Shown: positions 22,877 through 35,766 of the stretch, one piece after another
Numbering within the stretch: the first letter of the stretch is position 1
Layout: every line of letters begins with the position of its first letter
NCBI GenBank assembly: GCA_032622095.1
Contig: CP136069.1
Span: 206,824,750 to 206,888,749, forward strand
Direction of reading: 5' to 3'
DNA length: 64,000 bases
Origin: Siphonodentalium dalli
Lineage: Eukaryota; Mollusca; Scaphopoda; Gadilida; Siphonodentaliidae
The notes under the pieces: generated by a model
Database searches by the model: none
The model's input: only the letters and a program-made list of their open reading frames with translations
Told to the model about the DNA's origin: nothing
Position numbers and translations under genes: made by a program

Positions 22877-24650
22877 TACTGTATGTCCGTTATCTAGAAC
22901 AAAACACGGATTGTGTCAACCCTGATATGATCACCCGATAGATATGAAAACAACGTCTGATTGTACATGAATATGAAATTCAATAGATTATGTGTCTCAT
23001 TCACCCCGATTCGGACAAGTCGGTGGGTCATATACACATCTGTTCTGTGTATTCATACTTAAGTTAAAATGTAAAAACTCGGTATAATTTCGTTTGGAAT
23101 ACCGTTTTGTAACAATTGTACGTTGTGTAACAGTGGTACTTTGAATCAGTGAAGGCTCTTTAAAATATGTGTTATCGCATAGATGGAAAAAATATGAGTC
23201 CCTTTAATATGCTATAGCTAAAATTAATCGTGCATCTTTAATGTGGCGCCTTAATTAACGAACAGCCTGCGACAACCAATCATGGTTCCCGGGCCGAATG
23301 CTCGCTCAGTCAAAACAGATCTTCGCGTAAAATTTTGTCACGCCTCCCGGGTGAACTCGTGTAATTTCACGACTTGCGATAGGTCCGTGTTTTGTTGTGC
23401 TATATAGGGTGGACAAAAATTATTTTTAGGCAGTCCGACAGAAAGTTCCCACACAGTACCCACGTCAACGAAATCAAAAGGTATGTCTTGCTAAGGTTTT
23501 TTTTATTGGGGAGGGGGGCATTTATTCCGTGATGTAACGGGGAAATGGGAACTAGTTGGGCCATGAAATTGCCATGTTTAGACGAAGTTAATATACCAAT
23601 CTAATTTTCTTTTTTTATTCTGATCTGAAATTATTCCCTGTGTTGTTTAATATATATAACCGTCGCAGACGCGATATTATTATGCTATATTCATTTTGTG
23701 TGTTAGTCCACAGACGTTTCTCTTGCATCAATCTGTATATTGGACCTCGTTAGCATAATTTTTTGATATGGGAATGTTTACGAAGATTCGGTTTAATATC
23801 GTGCCTCTGATATAGTGCCACTTTATGGCTATATTCTTCTGCGAGCCTAGCGTGTAATCATCAATTTATCAATACATAACACTCGAGTATAACGTCTAAA
23901 CAAATTTCGGAACCATTTAGATGGATTGCTCGTTCATGGTTGTTAGACTCATCGCATAAATTCACCGAACACAAATTGTCAGCCAGGAGCTATAATATGT
24001 AATCTGACAGTCCACTGTACTCACCGACGGCGACGTTGGTCATGCATTTCTTCTTTCTTGCACAAGCACCACTGTTTTTCTCATAAGGTCATTATTGTTG
24101 CATGCCAGTATCATTAGTTTGTATTATTTTATTTAGTTTGTAAAATCAGATGGAATAGACCTACCTCGATGAGTACAGAATCCAGTCAATTGAATTTAAT
24201 GTGATGGGGCCGTCTCAGTCGCCCATCCAGGCATTTGTTGTTTAAAGAGCGTTCTATCACTCAACCGGAAGCTGATGCGATGAGTCTGAATGTCAAATAA
24301 TGTGTATGATTTGATACGATTCTCAAATAGAGTTATCTCCAATATTTCCGTTTATAAATCTTTGGGAAATTTCGAGCCGCCCCGTGACAGTAGTTTTACA
24401 GAATGTAAAGAAAGTCGTGTGTTATTGTGAACCATGTATATCCGAAAGGATGTCATTTCTATATTTCGGTATGAATAATGTTCGGGTTTGGTGTTCAAGA
24501 AATTTAGCCGATACGTCAACGTTCAATTTATTTTTCTCTGATAAATTATATGACAAATAATGTGTATAATTTGCTACGATTCTCAAATAAAATTAAAACT
24601 CCCATTTTTCCGTTTATATATTACTACCAGGTTAGCCCGCCACTGGCGTG
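22877..24650. other. Non-coding DNA upstream of the cGLR-like gene
   Basis: No clear ORF. At 23390-23490 on the plus strand a TATATAGGG word is followed some 85 bases on by AAATCAAAAG-GTATGTC, which resembles a TATA box plus first exon and splice donor. No downstream coding exon can be recognised, so this is only a candidate promoter for a divergent transcript. The word GAAAGTTCCC (23441-23450) is compatible with an NF-kappaB-type site, but a 10-bp match is weak evidence. Confidence 0.3.
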
Positions 24651-24664
24651 GTTGGTCAGAAACA

Positions 24665-25165
24665 TGACATTTAAAAAAAAAAAAAAAATTAAATTCTTCC
24701 TTTTTAAATTTTTTTTTCAATGAGTTAATTCTGCCTTTTTAATCAAGAGTATAAGAATCACACAACACGCATTTTTTGTTTTAATTTAAGTTTTTGTTTT
24801 TCAGTGAGTTAATTCTGCCTTTTTAATCAAGTGAAATGAACGACCCGAGGAAAAACTGACCCGATGAAATTCTTCCCCGTCCCTAAAAGAGGTATGATTC
24901 GATGAAAATCTCCCCCGTTCCTAGGAACGACAGACATAAGAATCACACGACACGCATTTGTTGTTTTCCAATGAGTTAATTCTGTCTTTTTAATCAAGAT
25001 AAATGCATTCCGGTTCCGGCGCGTTTTGTGATTCGATGAAAATATATCTCCCCCGTTCCTAGGAACGACAGACATAAGAATCACACGACACGCATTTGTT
25101 GTTTTCCAATTAGTTAATTCTGCCTTTTTAATCAAGATATATGCATTCCGGTTCCGGTGCGTTTT
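24665..25165. repeat. Imperfect tandem repeat of about 130-180 bp, three to four units
   Basis: The words GTTAATTCTGCCTTTTTAATC and CATAAGAATCACACGACACG recur with CTCCCCCGTTCCTAGGAACG and GCATTCCGGTTCCGG in the same order at about 24720-24840, 24960-25060 and 25060-25165. Minus-strand frames across it (24827-25135) repeat the same peptide block, as expected from tandem duplication; no protein family is recognised. Confidence 0.7.
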
Positions 25166-25739
25166 GCATCCGTAGTTTCGTACGCATTCGTACGCATAGG
25201 TGACCGTTTAGCAACGCCGATGGCAATAAAGAGCGTTACTCGGTTAACAACGCCAAATTTGATCAATATAAAGCGCGTGACTACCTTAACCCCCGCGGTG
25301 CCGAGGATGGTGATTTTGATGATTGGGAGTGGATAATGAGTGTTCAGAGCTTCTCCAAAACGCCGCGACGACGATTCCCGTGGGATTTTAGCATTAGATG
25401 GGAAGTTTGAGCTCAATCGAGCCAGCCGTTTTCGATTCTGTAGAGGACAAATATATATAGAGGTAAGATTTTTCACGAGATGAATCGCGACGCGATCAGG
25501 CGTACAGGCGTACAAATTTGCGGTTTTTATATACTAATTCAGAACTCGAGAACCGTTTGACCGATTAGGCTTAATCTTCGTATGTGGAACTATTTTGACC
25601 CGGGGAATATTAATACGCTACAGACAAGTTCGTGCTGCGTGATCTTGATCTTCAAGCACTTTACATTGAACGCGCATTCCGTGGAGTAATTCGGATATCC
25701 ATTTGAAATTTAGTTTGTATAGGTATAAGAGGACGGAAC

Positions 25740-25920
25740 ACTTTTATCTGCATGGTCACATTCCAAACAGTATTCCCATCACGTGCAGTTTTGGGAAATG
25801 TGGCCCGACCGGTTCACGAACTAGTGTTACGCCATTTAAAGTGGCGACGAGTAAATATCACGGCATAACTCGTCGTGATTTTGATAACGCAGTCATAGTG
25901 AACCATAGCTAACAGGATTT
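25740..25920. repeat. Degenerate unit of the 174-bp satellite (left flank of the 17-kb element)
   Basis: TACGCCATTTAAAGTGGCGAC, GAGTAAATATCACGGC, TCGTGATTTTGATAACGCAG and ACAGGATTT follow the same order as the satellite at 55.5-59.9 kb. The unit breaks off at 25920 exactly where the CCCATATAAAAATG terminus begins, and continues at 43052. Confidence 0.75.
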
Positions 25921-25954
25921 CCCATATAAAAATGTACCATGGTAAATTTTGGTG

Positions 25955-26250
25955 TTTACCTAGGGATACCCCGGTACATATAGGTTTTACCCTGGTTCCA
26001 CCCAGGTCACACCCAGGTTACACCCAGGTAAATCAGGGATTTATATAGATTTACCCTGGTGTTTTCTATATATGTTAGGTATAAACCCCAGTTTACCCGG
26101 GTTTTTACGGATATAATTTAGAAGGACGCTGTCACACCCGGGTATTTAGACCCAGGTTATCCGGAGTATTTACACCCAGGTATTTACACCAGGGTTTCGC
26201 CCAGGTATTTACTACAGTGTTCACCCGGATATATACACCTGTGGTATTTT
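25955..26250. repeat. Left subterminal ACCCAGG-type minisatellite
   Basis: ACCCAGGT, ACACCCAGGT, TTTACCCGGG and CACCAGGGT words recur every 10-25 bp without a strict period. The matching block on the other side is 42395-42990. Confidence 0.7.
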
Positions 26251-26267
26251 GTTAAACTGTATAATAT

Positions 26268-28618
26268 GCATTGAAGTCACCTTATTAACCCTTTCTATAT
26301 TACAGCATCATTGGCGTGTAGTTACCTTATTAACCATTCTATATTAAATCATTAATTGACAGGTAGTTACCTTATTAACCCTTTCTATACTAAGTAACAT
26401 TGGTGAGTAGTTACATTATTAACCCTTTCTATATTAAAGCACCATTGATGTGAAGTTACCTTATTAACCCTTTCTTTATTAAAGCATCATTGACGTGTAG
26501 TTACCTTATTAACCCTTTCTATATTAAAATATCATTGATGTGTAGTCACAATGTTAACCCTTTCTATATTATAGCATCATTGACGGGTAGTTGCCTTATT
26601 AACTATGTATATACCAAAGTATCATTGTCGTATATAGTTACCTTATTAACCCTTTCTATAATAAGTACCGTTGGCGTGTAGTTACCTTATTAACCATTCT
26701 ATATTAAAGCATTAATTGACAGGTAGTTCCCTTATTAACCCTTTATATACTAAATATTATTGGTGAGTAGTTGCATTATTAACCCTTTCTATATTAAAGC
26801 GCCATTGACTGGTAGTTACCTTATTAACCATTTTTGTATTAAAGCATCATTGACGCGTAGTTACTTTATTATAACCCTTTCTATATTAAAGCATCATTGA
26901 CGTGTAGTTACCATATTAACCAATTCTATATTAAAGCATTATTGCCGGGTAGTTACATTATTAACCCGTTCTATACAAAGTATCATTGGTGAGTAGTTAC
27001 CATATTAACCCTTTCTATATTAAAGCATCATTGACGTGAAGTTACCTTATTAACCCTTTCTGTATTAAAGCATCATTGATGTGTTGTTACCTTATTAACC
27101 CTTTCTATATTAAAATATCATTGACGTGTAGTTACCATGTTAACTCTTTCCATATTAAAGCACCATTGACGGGTAGTTGCATGCCTTGTTAACCCTGTAT
27201 ATACTAAAGTACCATTGTCGTGTAGTTACCTTATTAACCCTTTCTATACTAAGTAGCATTGACATGTAGTTACCTTATTAACCCTTTCTATACTAAGTAT
27301 CATTGGTGAGTAGTTGCATTATTAACCATTTCTATATTAAAGCGCCATGCCGGGTAGTTACCTTATTAACCATTTATGTATTAAAGCATCATTGACGTGT
27401 AGTTACCTTATTATAACCCTTTCTATATTAAAGCATCATTATTGCCGGGTAGTTATCTTATTAACCCGTTCTATACTAAGTATCATTGGTGAGTAGTTAC
27501 ATTATTAACCCTTTCTATATTAAAGCATCATTGACGTGAAGTTACCTTATTAACCATTTCTGTATTAAAGCAGCATTGACATGTAGTTACCTTATTAGCC
27601 CTTTCTTTAATAAAATATCATTGACGTGTAGTTACCATGTTAACCCTTTCTATATTAAAACATCGTTGACGGGTAGTTGCCTAATTAACCCTCTATATAC
27701 TAAAGTATCATTGTCGTGTAGTTACCTTACTAACCCTTTCTATACTAAGTATCATTGGCGTGTAGTTACCCTATTAACCCTTTCTATATTAAAGCATTAA
27801 TTGACAGGTAGTTACATTAAACAACCCTTTCTATACTAAGTAACATTGGTGAGTAGTTACATTATAAACCATTTCTATATTACAGCGCCATTGACGGGTA
27901 ATTACCTTATTAACCATTTTTGTATCAAAGCATCATTGACGTGCAGTTACCATATTATAACACTTTTTATATTAAAGCATCATTGACTGATAGTTACCAT
28001 ATTAACCCTTTCTATATTAAAGCACCATTGGCGTGTAATTACCTTATTAACCCTTTCTACATTGAAGCAATAATTGACAGGTATTGATATAATGAGTATC
28101 ATTGGTGATTAGTTACATTATTAACCCTTTCTACAATAAAGCATCATTGACATATTAGCCAGTTCTATATTAAAGCATCATGGACGGTAGTTACCATATT
28201 AACCCTTTCTATATTAAAGCACCATTGGCGTGTAATTACCATATTAACCCTTTCTATATTAAAACATCATTGACGTGTAGTTACCCTATTAGCCCTTTCT
28301 ATATTAAAGCATCATTGACGTGTAGAACTTTATCTTATTAACCCTTTCTTTATTGAAGCATCATTGACATGTAGTTACCTTAGTAACCATTTCTATACTA
28401 AAGCATTATTGACGGGTAGTTACCTTATTAACGCTTTTTATATTAAAGCATCATTGGCAAGAAGTTAAATTATTAACCTTTCTATACTAAGTATCATTGC
28501 CGTGTAGTTAGTTACCTTATTAAACCTTTCTATATTAAGACGTCGATCATTGACGGGTAGTTGTTACCTTATTAATCATTTATGTATTCAAGCAGCATTG
28601 ACGAGTAGTTACCTTATT
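26268..28618. repeat. 45-bp minisatellite array, about 50 copies
   Basis: Unit: AGTTACCTTATTAACCC then TTTCTATATTAAAGCATCAT then TGACGTGT, 45 bp, in head-to-tail order for about 2.35 kb with point changes and small indels. A higher-order pattern is suggested by regular ATACTAAGTATCATTGGTGAG variants alternating with the main type. No gene. Short plus-strand frames here encode only repeat peptides. Confidence 0.92.
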
Positions 28619-30690
28619 ACTTGAAGTTTATTATGACGGTATGACAATACACTACCCCGGACAAATGAAGCAATATTATACAGTTATCGCCCGCGATTGA
28701 GTGAGACACGGGGATTTGTCGCCCGCTCGAGACCTGGAATGTCACCCGAGGGCCGCCAGGCCCGAGGGTGACATTCCAGGTCGAGAGCGGCGACAAATCC
28801 CCGTGTCTCACGAAAACAAGGGTGATAACTGTTTTGTTATCTGACAAAGGAGTACACACGAACCTCCTTAATAGCAGGCATAAATGCGCGCATATATTCT
28901 TTAATCCAGTTCGAAAAGTTAATTTTATGTTGGAATCATCGCTATTTAGAAAATAAAACATTCATAATCTGGATCAATTAACAGACCCGTCATTCGCGCA
29001 GCTATTCTCCGGTCAGTTTGCTGGTTGCATGGTGGAAATCGGTTCACGGAAAGAGGAGCAAAGCAATTTCGAAGTTGAGTAGCCATGCAGCGAAATGTTC
29101 GGTTTCGTTTCAAATTTTAATGGCCGTGAAGACGCCGACAGGCGTGTTCATTTCCAGATTGCTAAAATGTGAAACTAACACGTTGTAGTGGTGCAAAAAG
29201 AATTTGACATATGTCACAGATTGTTACGCAACATACGGGTATTCTCTGAAGTCTGAGGAATGTATTGAAGAAAAGAAATAGTCAATTGATAAACAGCAAA
29301 GAGTGGCTATTTGATCAAGCACATAAACGTAGTTGTAACGTATGTACATCGTATGTGCAATTGTCTGCAGCAAATACCAACTGCATAATAAGATTTATAT
29401 ATTTGTCCCACGGTCTTTATTATTGATATAAAAAGGTCCAATATGAATATTACACCTTATATAACAGATATGTGTCTGTGATAACACCATTTATACATAG
29501 CGTGCTTTAATAGCAAATAAAAAAAACACACAATTATGCAAATTAGCAAATACCACAGTTCGCGGTTGTTGTGAAACAGTGGGGTTTATAAAGACAGTGT
29601 TTTTCGAAATTAACAGAGAGATGTCAGAGAATCTCTGCGTGGTGAGTTCTTCGTAGTTCTATGTTTGCTGGTAACAGCTGAGCGGTCAATAACTGAGACA
29701 ATGTTACCCTCGAGGGTAATATGGTGTTTATCGCCCGCCATGTGACGCACTCTCAGCCAATCAGAAGAGAGGAAAATGGGATGAAGGATAACAACATACT
29801 TTATCTAAGAGCCTAGCTATAATTAGTGAACATTAAACTGACAAACATACAATTTTCAGGGCCATTATTTAATATTAAAGGGATACAAAATAAAGATATT
29901 TCTAATTATCAGTAAGAATTATTCTCTAAGTGATACTTATTATTTCAAATAAATGATTGCGTATACTATAGTAGACCATATACCAACAGGAAAATATTAG
30001 TGAACACAATTATTGTGTTTCAAAATTCGTTTCGTTTCTGCAGCCAAATTACAATCTTAACTTTTAGTTAATACCGTTCTTCAAAATGAAGCGCGGACAA
30101 TTCCTTGTGGTGTTTTGAGTTAATTTTGTCGCGAATCAACGCGGATTGACAGAAGGAAATGGTGTATATTGGCTACAAACGGATAAACTGTGGACTTATA
30201 TATAAGATTCGCCGATTTTTCCGCATGGATGTGCGCAAATATCGAAAAAGACTGAATTTCATGTGACAAAAAATATTTCAATTCCCGGAACAGTAAGAAT
30301 TAAGCTACGATAACGAAACGGATCAACTATAGTATTGAACAGTACCTCAGCTACCCGGCCATCTGCCCATAACCAGAATATTGTCTCGCTACGACAATAC
30401 GCAAAATTGAATTTGTGGTACCGGTACAAGCATGATGTAGTGCCAGTGGCCTGCTCATGCACCTGTCCAGAAGAAGAAGAATTGAGAAGTTTGAATTTTG
30501 ATCCACGATAGTATTAGTAAGGGGTCTGTACATGTACTGATGTAGTAAGTACTGATAGTGATAAGCCTGCTGTACAATAATACTACTTTTGCTGTTTTAC
30601 TGGTCTTAACTGAGTACTGTGTCAATGTGACATTGTTAATTCAGTTCCACTCGAATGTACATTAACTGGCAATGATGCATCACTATTAAA
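28619..30690. other. Non-coding interior of the 17-kb element with a palindrome
   Basis: Contains a strong hairpin at 28701-28811: GTGAGACACGGGGATTTGTC and onward pairs with its complement around a GCCAG centre. The minus-strand frame at 28617-28961 runs through this palindrome and is not a credible gene. A TTACCCTCGAGGGTAA palindromic word lies at 29703-29718. Otherwise nothing is recognised. Confidence 0.6.
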
Positions 30691-30699
30691 GGCACCGGT

Positions 30700-30900
30700 A
30701 ATCCCTAAATACCAGGAGGACGCGGCGTAGAAACTTGGTACAACAGTTGTTACACGACAAAGAAATTTATCAACAAGTGAGCGTCATCATCAACATTGCA
30801 AATTAAAACACGGCAATGGTAAATTGGTAATCCCTACATACCAGGAGGACAAGGCATTGAAACTTGGGACAACAGTTGTTACACGGCAAAGAAAATTAAA
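30700..30900. repeat. Local tandem duplication, about 128 bp
   Basis: AATCCCTAAATACCAGGAGG (about 30701) and AATCCCTACATACCAGGAGG (about 30829) begin two copies that also share CAACAGTTGTTACACG and AAAGAAA. Confidence 0.65.
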
Positions 30901-31200
30901 ACACATTGCAGATGAATGTTTATGCATGTACTTTGCAGTCGAGATCACCTGGACTACAAATATTTAAGGATTATACTATTTGATGAGCAGATGCGTGACT
31001 GATAAAAGAATTAGAGACTCCATATTTACTCGGAAGATAACAGTATACGATGCCATACAGTTGTCCCATAACACCTCAACCTTTGGTGGATAACAGTAAA
31101 ACTATTAAATGAAAATGATGAAAGCCAGACTCAACATCAAGACTACATGTGCATGCATAAGTGACAGTTCAATGATTTTGACTCCATCAGATGATATTTA

Positions 31201-32134
31201 AGCGACACCAATTTTTAAGTCTGGTTTACAATAATGTGGGGAGAAAAAAAGTAGATGCAGGAGGGGAAAAAATAAAAATAAAAAAGATTGTCCCCCCAAT
31301 TTATATCAAGTAAATCGTGGAATTTTACATAAATTTTACAAAAATTGTGAAAAAATGTTTTTGAATGAAATTCTGTTCAAACCAAACAAGACATATCTTG
31401 TCATGAAATACATGAAAATATGGATCTGTAAATGATCATAAGCAGAACCGGATGCGACAGCACATGAAAATCAGTATGCGTGTAAAATATTTTAGGACAA
31501 AAAAAGTTGTTTTTTTTTTCATGAAACAGGGGGGGGGGGGAGTGAAAAAAAAAATTCCGGCACGTATGCCGGGGTGGGTGGGTGGTCAAAGCCACCAACA
31601 AGCAATTTTTTCCGCAACTAAAAAAAAAATTTCCTGCTTGTTTTTTAGTGTTTTGGCAATGAGTTGGGCTTCAAAACCACTTTGAATGAGAGAAATAATG
31701 TAATTCTAACTTTAAACTGACTGCAGGCAGTTATCGTGTTGTCTTTTGAAATCCAAGATGGCCGCAGGCAGCCATGTTTTTTTGGCCGAATGACCTCAAA
31801 ATGACTCATTCCTATTTACATGTCCATGTTAACTTCCATGATAAATAGTATGCACATAAATTCATATACAGCTGTTTACAGTGAATTCCCCCCCCCCCCG
31901 CAAATCTCTGTTTTAGTGTTAAAAGGGGGGTGGGTGTCAAAAAATTGTCGGAAAAAACTGCCGAAAACGGAAAAAAATTTGGCGGTGGGGGTGGGTGGGT
32001 ACAAAAAATGATCGAAAGGGAAAAAATGCCATACGTGCCTGAAATTTTTTCCGACCCCCCCCCCATCCCCTGCATGAAATGGAAAAAAAGTTGTAGCAGG
32101 TGTTCGTAAACCAGACTTAAAAATTGGTGTCGCC
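31201..32134. mobile_element. Harbinger-like MITE, 934 bp, terminal repeat GGCGACACCAATTTTTAAG
   Basis: Begins AGCGACACCAATTTTTAAGT (first base changed) and ends with the complement of GGCGACACCAATTTTTAAGT at 32134; TTA flanks both sides (31198-31200, 32135-32137). The interior has poly-G, poly-A and TCCGACCCCCC runs and a GATCATAAGCAGAACCGG segment shared with the copy at 40495-40881. The TWA target duplication points to PIF/Harbinger. No transposase. Confidence 0.8.
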
Positions 32135-32547
32135 TTAGGCTCATGTTAACACAGGTTCACATATTCTCAAAATAATTGTCTCCCTCAACCATACTAGTAT
32201 TTATATTTGATAGAACCTCAGTGAGACCATGTTGAAAATTACCATCAATGCAGTTCCCGTGTTGACGCAACGCGATCATGTTACTTCAAACCAGTTGCAA
32301 TGTTCCTTAGCATGGTAATTCGGGAAATAAATGTCAATGCAACTTACTCTCAGGCTCCAAATAAAAGTGCAGGCCCAAATAATAGTGCAGGGGGGGGGAA
32401 ATTCCATTGAAAGTTAATAAAAGTACAGACCCAAATAATAGTGCAGGGGGAACTCTTAGCAAAACATCAACTGTGGTTAACCAAATAATTTTTATAGCAG
32501 GGTTCAAGTATACGAGTCAACATGTACATGTAGTACAGGTACATGTA

Positions 32548-32760
32548 CAGTAATGTCCAAAGTAATTGACCACTTAACCACAGCAGAATTATGGGTAATT
32601 TTTCAGGATTTAGTCGGAAATATGGCTTGTTGCCATTCATCAGAAAGCTCTCGGGGAGAGCTTTCCGATGAATGGCAACAAGTCATATTTCCGACTAAAT
32701 CCTGAAAAATTACCCATAATTTTACTGTGGTTAAGTTGTCAATTACTTTGGGCATTACTG
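32548..32760. mobile_element. Palindromic TA-flanked MITE, copy 1
   Basis: TA-CAGTAATG at the left and CATTACTG-TA at the right; the whole 213 bp folds on itself. Arms share AACCACAGCAGAATTATGGG, CAGGATTTAGTCGGAAATATG and GCCATTCATC around a CTCTCGGGGAGAG centre. TA duplication and full-length foldback suggest a Tc1/mariner-type MITE. Further copies at 36440-36656 and 38148-38309. Confidence 0.85.
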
Positions 32761-32956
32761 TATGTATCATGTGGTGTTTTTTTGGTTTGCCACATACTTG
32801 AATATGTACTCTTGAGTGCCTAATGTACGATTATTAAAATCGAGGTAAAATTCCCACCTGTACGATCGTTATTTGGTCCTGTACGTTTATTAAATTAACC
32901 AAAAGAAATAATTCACCAATCTTAAATTGTGTTATTCATACCGGGTATAAGAAATG

Positions 32957-33096
32957 AACGGCGGTTTCAATGCGGTCATGTGGTTTTGACTGCGAGAAAA
33001 TAATCAGCAAACTGCATGAACCCCGAAGGGGTTCATGCGGAGTTTGCTGATGTTTTTAACGCGGTCAAAACCCATGACCACGTTGAATCCGCCGTT
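32957..33096. repeat. Palindrome, about 65-bp arms
   Basis: AACGGCGGTTTCAATGCGGTC onward pairs with GACCACGTTGAATCCGCCGTT; the centre is GCATGAACCCCGAAGGGGTTCATGC-like. A single imperfect hairpin, possibly another MITE. Confidence 0.7.
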
Positions 33097-33638
33097 TATT
33101 ATTTATATTTATATACTTAAATTCATTATGAACTAGGATTGTATGTCTTTCCCACTATTTATTCATCTATTTAAACGAACGCATGGAGTTCAGTTCAGAC
33201 AGTTCGAATCCTTGTTTTTTGGAAAACCAAACATTTTGAGAATCCGTTCATGGAGAACGGAAGAAACGCAATTTCACAGTAAAGTATACACATATGAAAA
33301 AATGTCTTGTTTAGCTTGCAACTAATGTAGACGTTTTGATTTCAAGAATGATTAATATCTGAAACTAACAATTAAGGTTCGGCTGCGGTTAAGAAATCGA
33401 CAACACACCGTTCTACCATAATAATATATTTGTGAGGTTCGGGGGAATATTTGTAGCGGAAAGGAAAATGATAAAACTCTATTGAGTAGCGCGTTTTATT
33501 TTAACATTAACGCTCAGTAACACCGAGCAACAACACTGATTGTAGACCGAAACAAATTTCTTGCCAAATCCGGACCTACTAGATACTCAAGCAGTCGGTA
33601 ATTTCCTACAATCCCCAGTGATTTCCGGGACCAATATG

Positions 33639-33700
33639 TTCATAAACCTATGAACGACACTGGAAGTGACGTCACGTTACGTTCATAGGTTTATGAACGC
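33639..33700. repeat. Short hairpin GTTCATAAACCTATGAAC with a CRE-like core
   Basis: GTTCATAAACCTATGAAC (about 33639) and GTTCATAGGTTTATGAAC (about 33681) form inverted repeats around a segment containing TGACGTCA, the cyclic-AMP response element consensus. Functional meaning is unknown. Confidence 0.5.
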
Positions 33701-34579
33701 ATTGAATAAGGGGTGTGTCTACCGTAACGCTATGGGGAAATCGGAAGAGATATCAGGTGTATGTAAATATAGATAAATGAACTCTGATTGTTGACAGTGA
33801 TCACTGATCAGCACACTGTAGATTCACAGACCTGGCTATCCATCGAAACTATTTCTGTCACATGGCATCAGTAAACCAGTCAGATGGTGCGTTTTGTTAA
33901 TATTTCCAGTCTGTACGTTTATTCCGCCCTGTACTATTATTCAGTTATGCGACATTTTCCAACCTGTACTATTATTCCACCCTGTACTTTTATAGGCACT
34001 CAAGAGTACATGCAAAAGTAAAGCTCATCATTTTTACATCCGAATCATATAGAAATCTTGAATTTGTGCTGATTTAAATTTTCATAGCTTCAAAATATTA
34101 ATAAACGTGCAGACCCAAATAAGCACTGTGCGTGGGGGGGGGGGGGATTTCCCAAGAAAAATAATAAACGTGCATGCAGCTGGTGCATGCATGTTTATTT
34201 GGAGCCCAAGAGTAAAGAGGTGGAGGTGAATGTTACATGTAAGTTGTTATTAACGAAATGGAACGATGCCTTTAATACATGTAGGTTCCACCAGCAATAA
34301 GTCGCGACTTCTTTATATTGGCCTGACAGATTGGTTTTTGTTGGCGTCATGCCTGTCGACCATTATGATGGCCACATATATTGTCATATAACAGCGATTT
34401 ACGATCTGTCTTGTTGGCTCATAATATAAATTAAGAAATTGGCCTTGTGTTCGTTCCTTGCGTAAAAAAATATTTTTTAGTACAAACGTCCTCATTGATT
34501 GTGTCCCTCAACTCCTCATGTAGTTGGTCAAGTAACTTACATGTATGTACATGTACAAAGCACTCACAAATTTCTTAGA

Positions 34580-35766
34580 AAAGCGACCACGTGTTCGAAT
34601 CTACTTGGAGCAACGCATTTGTAAATGCGTTCATATTTTAACACATTTTCGAACGCCAACTTACTTAACGAACTTGGATGGAAACCCCTCCAGATTCGTC
34701 GAGATGCACAAAAATTATGTCTTATGCACAAAATTGTCAATCGTAAAGCCCCTCAATTTTTATCCGATCTTCTTCTTCCACGCGTCGGTGATACGAGTCG
34801 TTACTTTTTGCGCAATGCGGACGATTTTGAGAACTACTTTTGTCACCTAGAAACCTTCAAGAAATCTTTCTTTCCAAAAACAATCGAAGTTTGGAACTGC
34901 TTGGCAAATGACATCAAAATAAAATCTTACGAGGCTTTCAAATCAACAATTCTACCCAAGAGAAAAATTTCATCTCATGTATATCTCGGTGACCGACAGA
35001 CAAATATCATACACTGTCGAATTAGTAACAATTGTAGCAATCTAAATCATGACAAAGTTGACAATCACATTGGTGATAACCCCATGTGTAGTTGTGGAAG
35101 CCCTGTGGAAGATGCAGAACACTACTTCATGTATTGCACCCTTTATTCACAACAACGCATAGAACTGTCACATGTTATGAGATCATTTCGAGTCACGTCG
35201 TACAAAGCGCTTCTAAACGGAGATCTAACTTTAACCGCCAACGAGAATTGCATTATAACAGACACAGCTTTAAAATTCATAAAATCTTCCGGACGATTTG
35301 CGTCGTGCAACGAATAAGCTCTTGTAAACCCACAAAATCTGAACTATCTACCATAAATGTACTTGGTGCCCATATATCCTGATCTGTTACTTACTCAAAC
35401 GACCCCTTTCTATTTACAATTCCCCAAACACACCAACTAACGCTCTCCCCACCTTATACATATATATGCTGCCAGTTGGCTTATTATTCATATGTATGTA
35501 TAATTAAACTTATTATCCCCACCACACCATTCATTTATAATAATTAACACCCCACGTACTATCTTATACTCACGCATTCACAATTCTACCCGCCCTACCA
35601 AAACCTGATACAAATCCAAAATATATTGTTAAATTTATGTTTCATGCATGATCTGTAGGGAGCGGAGGTCCATCTAAGTTTCAAAGAACTTGTCCTCCAA
35701 TCCCTTATATGTTATGTATTATTTATGCATTATACTAATAAATATGTTTAAATAAAAAAAAAAAAA
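34580..35766 (+). pseudogene. 5'-truncated LINE 3' end (C-terminal RT region, 3' UTR and poly-A)
   Basis: The frame at 34625-35317 encodes the end of a CR1/L2-like LINE reverse transcriptase protein. It has LNELGWKPLQIRRDAQKL, MHKIVNRKAPQFLSDLL, YFLRNADDFENYF, SFFPKTIEVWNCL and a terminal zinc-finger-like MCSCGSPVEDAEHYFMYC with cysteines and histidine in the usual C-x-C...H...C spacing. The RT catalytic core is missing. A few hundred bases of non-coding DNA follow, then AATAAA-like words and an A-run at about 35754-35766, as expected of target-primed insertion. A frameshift precedes the frame near 34600. Clearly a dead copy; I could not define a target duplication. Confidence 0.85.

Larger units (their letters stand above)
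32351..34210. repeat. Nested inverted-repeat structure with AATAATAGTGCAGG subterminal repeats
   Basis: GGCTCCAAATAAAAGTGCAG at 32351 is mirrored by TGTTTATTTGGAGCC ending near 34207. An inner pair, GTACTCTTGAGTGCCTA at about 32808 and TAGGCACTCAAGAGTAC at about 33991, lies inside. CCAAATAATAGTGCAGG, TGTACTATTATTC and AATAAACGTGCA words recur beside both pairs. Probably one or two DNA transposons. I could not find a clean target duplication. Confidence 0.5.

Noticed and set aside
26268-28618. CRISPR-like array
   Set aside because: The units are contiguous 45-bp minisatellite copies without unique spacers, in a metazoan-type genome.
28617-28961. 114-codon minus-strand gene
   Set aside because: Runs through a 111-bp palindrome and ends at the edge of the 45-bp array; no domain.
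34545-35317. Host zinc-finger gene
   Set aside because: The cysteine cluster and preceding motifs are those of the C-terminus of a CR1/L2-type LINE, with a 3' poly-A run and no 5' part.
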